In this document: positions 1 to 7,634 of the stretch, one piece after another
How the letters are laid out: every line of letters starts with the position of its first letter
How positions within the stretch are numbered: position 1 is the first letter of the stretch
Assembly: GCA_964641395.1 (NCBI GenBank)
Contig: CAZXKQ010000007.1
Location: 1-64,000 of the forward strand
Length of the DNA: 64,000 nt
Origin: CANQBR01 sp964641395
Lineage (GTDB): Bacteria > Bacillota > Negativicutes > Acidaminococcales > Acidaminococcaceae
Direction: 5' to 3'
The notes under the pieces: generated by a model
What the model was told of the DNA's origin: nothing
The model's database searches: none
Seen by the model: the letters and a program-made list of their open reading frames with translations, nothing else
Made by a program: the position numbers and the translations under genes

Positions 1-275
1 TGCCGCTAGAGGAAGTGAAGGCCATACTGGCCGACACCTTCCAGATTGCCATGACCAAGGAGATAGAAACGGAGGTGGACAGGGTGTGTAATTGGAGCAG
101 CGCCGTGCTAGAGGAAGTTCGGGAAGAGGGAATGTTAGATAATATGCTAAAAGTTTTTTTGAAGCTAATTGCAAAAGGTTTTTCTTTTGTGGATGCCGCT
201 GAAACTGCCGGTGCGGAAACCCCTGACCAGCTAGAGTACCTGCGCCAGCACCTGCCTGCCCACTCTCAATCCTAG
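1..275 (+). pseudogene. C-terminal part of an Rpn-type PD-(D/E)XK nuclease/transposase-family protein, cut by window edge
   Basis: The frame starting at base 3 is open from the window edge to a stop at 273-275, so the 5' part lies outside. The visible tail has the pattern I associate with the end of Rpn/PDDEXK_2 recombination-promoting nucleases: a VCNWS segment, then a charged helix and a short all-helical tail. The nuclease core (PD...ExK) is not visible, so the family call rests on the tail only. A diverged second copy of this tail follows immediately. Whether the upstream part is intact cannot be judged here, so it could be a functional gene. Confidence 0.5.
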
Positions 276-510
276 TCCGTTAGGCTAAAGTTTGGGGGTG
301 GACAGGGTGTGTAATTGGAGCAGTGCCGTGCTGGAAGAAGTTCAGGAAGAGAGCTTTGCTAATGGCCGGCAAGAGGGAATGTTGGCTAACATGTTAAAGG
401 TCTTTTTGAAGCTAATTGCGAAAGGTTTTTCTTTTGTGGATGCCGCTGAAACTGCCGGTGCGGAAACCCCTGACCAGGTAGAGTACCTGCGCCAGCACCT
501 GCCCGCCCAC
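75..510 (+). repeat. Tandem direct repeat of about 200 bp (Rpn gene tail)
   Basis: Bases 75-272 and 298-510 are near-identical direct repeats. Both begin with GTGGACAGGGTGTGTAATTG and end in the codons for LRQHLP. The second copy has a 24-bp in-frame insertion after the first 50 bases. The repeats code for the two copies of the nuclease tail. Confidence 0.85.
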
Positions 511-513
511 TAG
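292..513 (+). pseudogene. Duplicated C-terminal fragment of the same Rpn-type nuclease
   Basis: From VCNWS onward this 73-codon frame repeats the tail of the preceding gene, with 8 extra residues in the charged helix (positions about 20-28) and a few substitutions. It has no nuclease core and no convincing ribosome binding site in front of its start. It therefore looks like a remnant of an unequal duplication, or of a second full-length copy that lost its 5' end. Independent expression is unlikely but not excluded. Confidence 0.5.
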
Positions 514-620
514 CCAGTGGGAGTCGTGAGCCTTTGTTAGAGAGTTGTAGTGCTGACCCGTAACTTCTGTTGCAAGAAGATAGCTCCACCCTTTTTATTT
601 GTGATTAAACAAAAAGCCAA

Positions 621-649
621 GGCCGAGACCTTAGGGTCTCGGCCTTTTT
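621..649. terminator. Bidirectional intrinsic terminator
   Basis: A 10-bp perfect GC-rich stem (GGCCGAGACC with GGTCTCGGCC) and a 4-base loop are followed by five T on the plus strand and preceded by five A, which give a T-tract on the minus strand. It can end the plus-strand Rpn fragment and the minus-strand HAD gene and its upstream transcripts. Confidence 0.9.
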
Positions 650-671
650 GTATCTTTGCCCCTTGCAAGGG

Positions 672-1280
672 CTACTCCTTGCCTGCCAGCACCGCAGCCA
701 GTTCCTCAGCCGCCCTGGGATAGCCTCTGAAGAGGAGGCCGGTAAAGCCCAGGCGGAGGGCGGTCCGAACGTTTTCTTCCCTGTCGTCGATAAAGACGCA
801 GGCCTGGGGAGCCAGATGGTACTTACTGCAGAGGAGGCGGTAGATCTCTGGCTCCGGCTTAATAGAGCGGACGTCGCAGGAGTATAGGCCCCCGTCCATG
901 TACCGGGTCACCTCCAGCACCTCCGGCTTCAAGGAGCGGAGGAAGCGGGAATAATTAGACAGGTAATAAAGCTGATAGCCCTGTTCTCGCAAACTTTTCA
1001 GCCAGGGCAGGGCGTAGGGGCAGAGGCTCAGGTAGCTGCCCACGTTAAAAATAGTCCGCTCCACATCCTTAGCCAGGGGGCCTGCATCCCTGATCACCGT
1101 GGCGATGATCTCTTCATCCGGCACCAGGCCCCTGTCCAGCTCCGGCCACAGGCCGCTGTGATTGATGGCCTGGCGCAGCTGCTGAGCATAGGCAGGGGTG
1201 TAGCCGGACTGCTGCATAAAGTCCTCTATGGCGAAGCGGGTCAGGACGTTGCCTAGGTCGAAGATGATGGCCTGGTACAT
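672..1280 (-). CDS. HAD-superfamily (subfamily IA) phosphatase
   Basis: A 202-residue haloacid-dehalogenase-like hydrolase. The N-terminal motif IIFDLGNVL (residues 5-13) carries the nucleophile Asp8 and the G-N variant of the second motif position seen in YihX-type sugar-phosphate phosphatases. A helical cap follows, then LSNYS (motif II region) and the late acidic motif FIDDREEN near residue 165. The substrate cannot be predicted; small sugar phosphates are typical of this subgroup. The start is supported by GAGG nine bases upstream. It is separated from the next gene upstream by about 240 bp, in which I saw no clear promoter. Confidence 0.85.
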   Translation of the reverse strand: MYQAIIFDLGNVLTRFAIEDFMQQSGYTPAYAQQLRQAINHSGLWPELDRGLVPDEEIIATVIRDAGPLAKDVERTIFNVGSYLSLCPYALPWLKSLREQGYQLYYLSNYSRFLRSLKPEVLEVTRYMDGGLYSCDVRSIKPEPEIYRLLCSKYHLAPQACVFIDDREENVRTALRLGFTGLLFRGYPRAAEELAAVLAGKE

Positions 1281-1522
1281 GGTAAAACCTCAGGGCAGTC
1301 TAGGGGAACGCTGCCCACACCCTAGCGGCGTTGCCTGGCGCCCCCTTCATGACTGCCTTCCGTGAACTGTAACTCCCTTTTCTCATTATAGCATCAGTCC
1401 TTCCAGGAGGGAAGGGGCGGAGCTGCCCTGCTTTAGGACTGCCTATCCGCAGCCGGCCTTCCGCCGGCAGCCGCTACAGCTAGCTCCCCCTCCCTTTGCC
1501 GGCCACGGGCACGACGTAAGCC

Positions 1523-2131
1523 TCACAAGATGGCATAGGCATCGGCCTTGCGCAGGGGGAAGACGTACTTCTGTATAAACTGCAGCCTTCCCAGAAGGTT
1601 GGAAAGGCTCCCTGCCTGGGGGATGGGCCCCCCTAGAACCAAGGTCATGGCCTGGGCAAACTGTCTGCCATAGGCCTGGAAGAACTCCTCCAGGAGTTTT
1701 TGGTACTCCCTCTCCTCCCTCTGCCACTGGGGCTCAGTGTAGACCACGGCTACTAAATAGAACAGCTTTTGTGCCACCAGGTTTTCCGCAAAGGCTTTTG
1801 CGCGGCAGAGCCGGGCCAGTTCGGCAAAGACTGCCTGGCGGGCCCTACGGCTGCGCTTAAAAATCAACATGAATTCAATGAGGCAGCCATCCTCTTCCAG
1901 GTTCAATCGCTTGACTTCCGCTAGGGAAGCGCCTAGGGAGCAGAAGGAGGCATAGCGCTGGGTGTTTAATATGCCCAGCATGTCGCTGTAAAGGATCTCA
2001 TCTATGGTGGTATCAAACCTGTTCAGGAGCTGGCAGTGGCTGCCGTCGTCCTGGTGGACATAAACAACCAGCCCCTCCTGCTCCAGGGGGCTCACTCTGC
2101 GGTTATGGGGGCAGTACAGCCAGTTGCTCAT
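1523..2131 (-). CDS. Protein of unknown function coupled to the vWA/MoxR genes
   Basis: I do not recognise this 202-residue protein. It has no signal peptide, no membrane segment and no obvious catalytic motif. The N-terminus contains Cys7 and His9, and the second half is helical with charged amphipathic stretches. Its start codon overlaps the stop of the upstream vWA gene (ATGA arrangement, 2128-2131), so the two are almost certainly translationally coupled. This makes it the third member of a MoxR-vWA-unknown module at the end of the aromatic decarboxylase operon. MoxR-vWA pairs often have a small accessory partner, and a role as adaptor or substrate-recognition subunit is inference only. 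Confidence 0.8.
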   Translation of the reverse strand: MSNWLYCPHNRRVSPLEQEGLVVYVHQDDGSHCQLLNRFDTTIDEILYSDMLGILNTQRYASFCSLGASLAEVKRLNLEEDGCLIEFMLIFKRSRRARQAVFAELARLCRAKAFAENLVAQKLFYLVAVVYTEPQWQREEREYQKLLEEFFQAYGRQFAQAMTLVLGGPIPQAGSLSNLLGRLQFIQKYVFPLRKADAYAIL

Positions 2132-3693
2132 TGCAGCTCTCCAGTCTCGATGATCTTTTTTGCTAGGTACTTATGCAGGGTGCGGATGTTCACATATTCA
2201 TAACCGTTGTGGGCGAATTCCCCTAGGGCTATCCTGAACACCACCACATTATTAGTGGCGCTGTAGGCCGCCAGTTCCTGTTCCGCCTGCCCCTTGTCTG
2301 TCAGCTCCCCGTCGGAGAGGATGAAGAGCAGCCGCAGCTTCCCCTTCAATTTCTGCTGTTGCAGGAGGCGGAGGGCGGGAAGGATGTTGCTGCCTCCCCC
2401 GGATTGGGGGAAGATGGTGGACATTTCCACCTTCTGCTCAAAGGCCTTGTTCACCCTCACTAGGCCGCCAAAGTCTATCTCTAAGGTGCGGATGCCCTTG
2501 AAGCCGCTTACGGCTGCCAGCAGCAAGACCAGGGCCTCGGCGTACTGGGTTTCAAAGAGGTAGGTGCTGCCGGAGACGTCCCGCAGGATCATCAAATCCA
2601 CAGAGACCTTCTTCTTCACATAGTAGCGGTAGACCTTGCCGTCCTCCTTGGTGAGGGAGCTTAGGTAGGCCTGTTGCTGACGGCGCAGGTTCACATCCCC
2701 GTCGAAGGCGGGGAGGATGAGCATGGAGGTGAAGGCCTTCTTGAACAGATACTCCAGTTCGCTGATCTCCTTGTGATACTTGCGGACGGTATCCAGAAAG
2801 AACATAGTGGTGTTGTTGGCCTTCACTAGGTAGTTGCCAGTCCCCGCCTGCAGGCCCACCTCCTTGGCCACGCTCTCTATCTTGGCCTTGACGCTGACCA
2901 GGCGGGAGTTGCGGTCTATGTCCGCCAAATCCTGGGCTGTAATAGCCCTGATCTCCTTAGAGAAGTACCTGCCCTTGTTAGCGGCCCCCGTCCTAACCGG
3001 GCCTGCCGCTGCGTTTACCAACAGAACCGGCGCCGCTCCTAAGAGCCACTCCTCGATCAGGGCCGTAGCCGCAATAACATTGCCGTAGTCCGTGCGCTTG
3101 GCGATCAGGCCCAAGGGCAGGCAGAAACTCAGAAAGGCCTCCTTCACAGCGGTGCTGACGGAATTAAAGCGCAGCAAATTCTCCAGGGCCACGATGTAGG
3201 GCATCATCAACTCATTATTCTGGGAGAGGCCTTGGGTATCCCGGTAAAAGACGCCGCTGTAGAGGAGTTCCAAGCGTTTAGACAGTTCGGGAAAATCAAA
3301 CTTCAGTTGGTACTCGATCAGGCTGCTGAACAAGACATCGTAGATGGCACAGTACAGGGTACCCGGCTTATAGCGTTGCAGATGCCGTTGGAAGCGCTCG
3401 TCAAAGCTGTCCCGCTGCACAGAATACCTGAGCTTAGCCAGCTCCTTGATTAAGAAGCCCTCGTAGAACAGTTCCAGGCCCACGAAACGGCTCAGCCAGC
3501 TGGCGGCATACACTTCTTCAATACAGGAGCAATTGTAGACTATCTGGTAGCCCTCTTCCCCGTTGCCAAAGAAGACGTAGGGCTTCCTAGGGGCGGCCTG
3601 GTACTGGCTATAGGTAGTGATAAACTCCTCTTCCCTTGCTATAAAGACGGTCTTGACGGCTATATCCGGCAAGAGCACCGATAAGTTAATCAT
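2128..3693 (-). CDS. von Willebrand factor A domain protein, partner of the MoxR ATPase
   Basis: A 521-residue protein with a helical N-terminal region (about 1-350) of unknown fold and a C-terminal vWA domain (about 362-515). The metal-ion-dependent adhesion site is intact: DVSGS at 372-376, a Gly/Ser-rich loop at 432-436 and FILSDGE at 457-463. There is no signal peptide, so it is cytoplasmic. Such proteins work with MoxR-type AAA+ ATPases as enzyme activators or metal/cofactor-insertion chaperones (for example CbbO with CbbQ, NorD with NorQ). It lies 15 bp downstream of the MoxR gene and overlaps the next gene by 4 bases. Its target is unknown; the decarboxylases of the same cluster are the obvious candidates. 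Confidence 0.88.
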   Translation of the reverse strand: MINLSVLLPDIAVKTVFIAREEEFITTYSQYQAAPRKPYVFFGNGEEGYQIVYNCSCIEEVYAASWLSRFVGLELFYEGFLIKELAKLRYSVQRDSFDERFQRHLQRYKPGTLYCAIYDVLFSSLIEYQLKFDFPELSKRLELLYSGVFYRDTQGLSQNNELMMPYIVALENLLRFNSVSTAVKEAFLSFCLPLGLIAKRTDYGNVIAATALIEEWLLGAAPVLLVNAAAGPVRTGAANKGRYFSKEIRAITAQDLADIDRNSRLVSVKAKIESVAKEVGLQAGTGNYLVKANNTTMFFLDTVRKYHKEISELEYLFKKAFTSMLILPAFDGDVNLRRQQQAYLSSLTKEDGKVYRYYVKKKVSVDLMILRDVSGSTYLFETQYAEALVLLLAAVSGFKGIRTLEIDFGGLVRVNKAFEQKVEMSTIFPQSGGGSNILPALRLLQQQKLKGKLRLLFILSDGELTDKGQAEQELAAYSATNNVVVFRIALGEFAHNGYEYVNIRTLHKYLAKKIIETGELQ

Positions 3694-3708
3694 AGTTCCA
3701 CCTAGGCC

Positions 3709-4731
3709 CTAGATAACGATAGTGGCAAGCTTGTCCTTGATCAGCTGGATGTCGTAAAAGCCCAGATCCACGTCCAGGTAGTACATGAAGCTCTGCAGGA
3801 TGATTTCCTTAAACCGCTCCACGCCGATGGAGCTTACAAAGTCCACAAAGCGCTTAATCTCCGGGGAGTATAGGTCTTGTACCTCTGCCAGGGCATTCTG
3901 CTGGATCCGCCGCCCGATAGACTTGCGCAGGCTTTCCAGATTGGCCCCGCTGGTAAAGTAATTGTCTATTACTACCTCCTCCCCCCTGCTGAGGGCTGTG
4001 TGGCGCTCCAAATTACACATCACCACCGCTATGGCGGCGTTGCGCACCGAGAGGGGGTACTCCTTGGAGCGCACCTCGTCCATGAGGCTGATGATGTACT
4101 TCTTCACCTCTGCCGGCACCAGGTCGGCTGCCACGCATTCCTCCGCCACGATCTGGTCGACGATTTTCAGCTCGTCCTCTGGCCGGGGATAGTCGAAGTG
4201 GAAGCAGACCAGCCGTTGGGCGAAGCTCTGGGGCAGCTTCACATTGCCGGAGTACTGGCTGTCATTGGCACAGAAGATGATGCGGAAGTCCTTGTGGGCA
4301 TAGACTATTTTGTCGCCTATGGCGGTAACCGAGCTACGGTCCATGATGCTGTTAAACATCAACAAAACTTCCTGCATCGTGTGGGTAGCCTCGTCTACCA
4401 CGATGATGCCCCCCTGCTCCATGCAGTCAGCCACCACCCCGTTCTTAACTACCAGGCTGCCCTGGTCAAGGCGCAGGCCTAAGATGAGGTTGGTCTTGGT
4501 CTGCTCCGGGCTCAGCTGTACATAGTAGGCGGGCACCTGCTTGGCCAAGGAGTAGTGCTTGGCGATGTTCATGGCGATGACGCTCTTGCCGCTGCCGGAA
4601 GGCCCCACTATGTAGAGGGGCCAACGGGTGTTTTTTATCACTTCCAAGCACTGCCGCAACAGGCTGGTTCCCGACTCTCCCACGATGGGAGGGATGCGCT
4701 GCAGATCCAGGGTAATATTGAGATTGGGCAT
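3709..4731 (-). CDS. MoxR-family AAA+ ATPase
   Basis: A 340-residue single-domain AAA+ ATPase. Walker A is GPSGSGKS (43-50), Walker B is IIVVDEA (109-115), sensor 1 is FCANDS (153-158) and a probable arginine finger lies in QRL (171-174). A helical lid follows. Its size and motif spacing fit the MoxR/CbbQ/NorQ group, which forms hexameric rings that remodel a partner enzyme together with a vWA protein. That partner is encoded directly downstream. The gene begins 90 bp after the LpdD-like gene on the same strand, with no obvious terminator in between, so it is probably co-transcribed with the aromatic-acid decarboxylase genes. Its function in this setting is inferred from context. Confidence 0.9.
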   Translation of the reverse strand: MPNLNITLDLQRIPPIVGESGTSLLRQCLEVIKNTRWPLYIVGPSGSGKSVIAMNIAKHYSLAKQVPAYYVQLSPEQTKTNLILGLRLDQGSLVVKNGVVADCMEQGGIIVVDEATHTMQEVLLMFNSIMDRSSVTAIGDKIVYAHKDFRIIFCANDSQYSGNVKLPQSFAQRLVCFHFDYPRPEDELKIVDQIVAEECVAADLVPAEVKKYIISLMDEVRSKEYPLSVRNAAIAVVMCNLERHTALSRGEEVVIDNYFTSGANLESLRKSIGRRIQQNALAEVQDLYSPEIKRFVDFVSSIGVERFKEIILQSFMYYLDVDLGFYDIQLIKDKLATIVI

Positions 4732-4821
4732 AACTACACCTCATTTATCAACGCTAAAAAGGACAGCCTCGACAGACTGCCCCTTTTAGCTGGGAAAAGA
4801 TTGCTTCCTCGCTAAGTGGTT

Positions 4822-5202
4822 TCATAAACCGTAATCCTGCCGGCTTAAAAGAGTCAGCAGAGTGGCAAAGTTGGCCTTGATCAAGGCGAAGTCCTCCTCG
4901 GCAGGGTCATCGATGTGCAGGCCCACAGAAACAGCCACCGAGGTCTTATAGGTAGAGGCCAGCAGCAGGGCCGCCTGGCGGGCCGGCTCGTCATCCTTGT
5001 GGGCCATTAGGCAGATCACAGAGGCCGTAGCCGAAGTGGTGCCGTCCTTCCTCAGGCTGGGCCGGGGAGCTGCTACCGCCACCGCCCCCACATGGAAGCT
5101 GTCCCCGCCTCCTATGGTTACAGTGAGGTTTTTGCCTACCACCACTACTACCGCTTCCACTATGTGCCTGCCAGAACCAACTGTGTATTTCCTGGTTTCC
5201 AT
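4822..5202 (-). CDS. lpdD: LpdD-like protein of prFMN-dependent aromatic decarboxylase clusters
   Basis: A 126-residue cytoplasmic protein that resembles LpdD of the Lactobacillus plantarum gallate decarboxylase system: an N-terminal GSGRH segment, then VTIGGGDSFHVGAVA, an APRPSL motif and a C-terminal GLHIDD segment. LpdD-type proteins accompany UbiX/UbiD pairs and have been proposed to handle the prenylated flavin cofactor; this is knowledge of the family, not visible here. I chose the ATG at 5202 rather than a start 39 bases upstream. It follows the ubiX stop by one base and has GGGAGG at a proper distance. A longer product starting inside ubiX is less likely. Confidence 0.8.
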   Translation of the reverse strand: METRKYTVGSGRHIVEAVVVVVGKNLTVTIGGGDSFHVGAVAVAAPRPSLRKDGTTSATASVICLMAHKDDEPARQAALLLASTYKTSVAVSVGLHIDDPAEEDFALIKANFATLLTLLSRQDYGL

Positions 5203-5203
5203 C

Positions 5204-5764
5204 TCAATGGCCCTCCCAAGGAACAAACTGCTTAATGTCAATGCCGAACTGGCTCAAGATCTTGCCACAGATATGGTTCATCTGCTTTTCTATCGAATTG
5301 GAGTTGTTGTAGAAGGTCAGCATAGGAGGAATTATGATGCAGCCGTTATCAGCAGCCTCCTTGATATTACGCAGATGAATACGGCTTAGGGGCATTTCCC
5401 GGGGCACCAGGATCACCCGCCGGTTCTCCTTCAAGCACACATCCACGGCCCGCAACAACAGGTTGGTGGAATAACCGGCGGCTACCCCGGCCACCGTCTT
5501 CATGCTGCAGGGTATCACTACCATGCCGTCGGTCTTGAAAGAGCCGCTAGAGATGCTGGCAGCCATGTTCCTATTATCGTGGACATAGTCAGCAAGGGAG
5601 AGAACCCGTTCTACCTGTATGTCAGTCTCGTACTCAAAATTCTTATATGCTCCTTCGGACACCACCAGGTGGACTTCCAGGGAAGGTATCTCTTTCAAGA
5701 TCTGCAGGAAACGATAACCCAGGACCACGCCGCTGGCACCGGAGATCCCAACAATCAAGCGCAC
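5204..5764 (-). CDS. ubiX: UbiX-family flavin prenyltransferase
   Basis: A 186-residue flavoprotein of the UbiX/BsdB/LpdB family. It joins a dimethylallyl unit to reduced FMN to make prenyl-FMN, the cofactor of UbiD-type decarboxylases. Diagnostic features are the N-terminal GISGASG loop (6-12), VIPCSMKTVAG in the middle, and the VPREMPLSRIHL motif near residue 120. It is the only ubiX seen in the window although two ubiD-type genes are present, so it presumably supplies both. It lies between the transporter (50 bp) and lpdD (1 bp) on the same strand. Confidence 0.95.
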   Translation of the reverse strand: MRLIVGISGASGVVLGYRFLQILKEIPSLEVHLVVSEGAYKNFEYETDIQVERVLSLADYVHDNRNMAASISSGSFKTDGMVVIPCSMKTVAGVAAGYSTNLLLRAVDVCLKENRRVILVPREMPLSRIHLRNIKEAADNGCIIIPPMLTFYNNSNSIEKQMNHICGKILSQFGIDIKQFVPWEGH

Positions 5765-5814
5765 AGGCTCACCCCCTTGCTCAGCAAAAATCTAAGGATC
5801 TAAGGGTTACTAAC

Positions 5815-7200
5815 TCACCACAGGCCGCACATCTTCCACCAGGGCACCTCTACCAAGCAGGTCATGATGAAGACAACTACGATGTAGGGAATGCCCATGC
5901 GGATACATTCTTTCTGCCCATACATGCCGTTGTCTTCCCCCTGTCCTACCAGCATGTTGAGGTGTTGGAAGGGGAATACGTAGTGAGAGGCCACAGCGGT
6001 GTAGGCCATCAGGGCAGGCACCAAGGGGCTGACCCCCTGCATGGTGCTGGTGAAGGCCAGCATGGCAGGGATGACGATGCCCATAACGGCGATAACGCTG
6101 CCCAAGATCATGTGGATGAAGATGGAGATTATCGTGATGAAGGCTGCCAAAACGATGGGATTGCTAGGTACGGAGGCCGGCAGAACAGTCTTGGCGATCC
6201 AAGCGTTCATGCCGGTGGCGCCGCCTACCCGGCCGATGGCTACGGCAGCAGTCAAGAAGACCAGTACATGGAGAGGCACGCCGCCCCAACTGGCCGGAGT
6301 CAGGATGCCGCCCACCTTAGGCATGGCCATGCACATGGCGATGAAGAGGGTCACCCAGCCGATGTCGATACCGTGGAGGGTATCCGTCATCCAGAGGATG
6401 ATGGCCAGCCCTACCCAGAAGGCCGTCCGTTTTTCTTTGCCGGTCATAGGCCCTAGGCCGGCCAGCTTAGCCTTGATTTCTTCCTTATTGATGCTCACCT
6501 CTTGACTGGGTTTGAAGAGGAAGAGGATCATGAAGTAAGCCAAGATGCTGCCCACTACCGCCGGGGGCCCCATCAGCTGCAGCCAGCCCATCCAGCCCAG
6601 GGGCACGCCGCTGCTCTGCACGGCCAAGGGGCTGATGGTGGCATCACCAGTCAGGAAGATCAGGGAGATGGGAACAGAAGAGGCGAAGACGGTGAAACCG
6701 ATCTTGACGGCGTCTTCCCTAGGTATGTTGGCGCTCTTAATCACCACCGCCATAACGGACATGATGATGAAGGCACGGGGCCAGGGATGGGGTATCAAGA
6801 GGCTCAGTACGAAGGTCAGGGCAAAGATAGCGGTAATAATGCTCCTGAAATTCGTAACGAACTTATCGATAAAGAGGTAGGATATCCTCTCGCCTAGGCC
6901 GGATTCCTTCACTGCCCCGGCTATCAGGTAAGCGCCGATGATGATCCACATCATGGACATGGTCCAGGTGGAGAAGACCAGGGTGGGCTTAGCCACGCCG
7001 AAGACTGTGAGGAGGACTAGATAAACACCGGACACATAACCTGGCTGGGCGATCTGGAAGCCCCACCAGATGATGGTCATGAAGGAAAAGGCCATACACA
7101 ACTTCCCTTGCTGGGACAGTCCTTCGATATTGCTAAAAGCAATGGCCAAGCAAACCAGGATGCCCAGGATGAAACCGATGAACGGTTTGTTTTTACCCAT
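5815..7200 (-). CDS. DASS/SLC13-family anion transporter, probably for an aromatic or other carboxylate
   Basis: A 461-residue polytopic membrane protein, with about 11-13 hydrophobic segments, of the divalent-anion:Na+ symporter (CitT/SLC13-like) type. The start at 7200 is fixed by a perfect AAAGGAGGTG seven bases upstream; the open frame continues further 5' but without protein character. It sits between bsdD and ubiX, so import of the hydroxyaromatic acid or exchange of acid for product is the likely role. DASS proteins usually carry di- or tricarboxylates, so the exact substrate is uncertain. A 210-bp GC-rich gap separates it from bsdD; I saw no clear terminator or promoter there. Confidence 0.85.
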   Translation of the reverse strand: MGKNKPFIGFILGILVCLAIAFSNIEGLSQQGKLCMAFSFMTIIWWGFQIAQPGYVSGVYLVLLTVFGVAKPTLVFSTWTMSMMWIIIGAYLIAGAVKESGLGERISYLFIDKFVTNFRSIITAIFALTFVLSLLIPHPWPRAFIIMSVMAVVIKSANIPREDAVKIGFTVFASSVPISLIFLTGDATISPLAVQSSGVPLGWMGWLQLMGPPAVVGSILAYFMILFLFKPSQEVSINKEEIKAKLAGLGPMTGKEKRTAFWVGLAIILWMTDTLHGIDIGWVTLFIAMCMAMPKVGGILTPASWGGVPLHVLVFLTAAVAIGRVGGATGMNAWIAKTVLPASVPSNPIVLAAFITIISIFIHMILGSVIAVMGIVIPAMLAFTSTMQGVSPLVPALMAYTAVASHYVFPFQHLNMLVGQGEDNGMYGQKECIRMGIPYIVVVFIMTCLVEVPWWKMCGLW

Positions 7201-7410
7201 GCGTGCACCTCCTTTAAGGTTACGAGTTTTATGCAGATAGCCGTAACTGCCCTGCCCCGGCCCCCAGGGGCGCCTCCTCCTACTCCCAACCTGGCCAGGC
7301 TGGGGGGACGCTTTAGAGGGGGCTGGGCAGAACAGTTTCAGCAACGGGGAAAGGCTGCCCAAGAGGCGGCCGCAACCACTGGAGCCGCCCCTAGCTCAGC
7401 AGAGCCCTTC

Positions 7411-7620
7411 CTATTTAGTCTTCAGCGGGGGAACCGGGGGTATCTGCTGCAGCTTGGCTATATCTGCCGCCTTCAGCTTGAAAACGTCATGCACGTGAAT
7501 CTCTTCCGTAGAGCGCCAGGAGTATTGGCAGGTATCACACACATAAACTTCCCACACATCGCCTACCGGGGACTTGGTCATAACTCTTACAGTTTCTTCA
7601 TCGCAACGCGGGCACTTCAT
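7411..7620 (-). CDS. bsdD: Small subunit D of hydroxyarylic acid decarboxylase (BsdD/VdcD type)
   Basis: A 69-residue protein starting MKCPRCDEE with a second pair CDTC (residues 28-31), that is, a CxxC...CxxC zinc-ribbon-like module. It is followed by YSWRSTEE and a short tail ending in PPVPPL. This is the pattern of the D subunit of vanillate and 4-hydroxybenzoate decarboxylases (VdcD/BsdD/ShdD). The molecular role of the D subunit is not well defined in the family. It lies 14 bp downstream of bsdC, as in other vdc/bsd clusters. Confidence 0.9.
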   Translation of the reverse strand: MKCPRCDEETVRVMTKSPVGDVWEVYVCDTCQYSWRSTEEIHVHDVFKLKAADIAKLQQIPPVPPLKTK

Positions 7621-7634
7621 GTCTTTCTACCTCC

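Noticed and set aside
7201..7410. Gene or terminator in the bsdD-transporter gap
   Set aside because: Only GC-rich sequence without a coding frame, clear hairpin with T-tract or promoter was seen.
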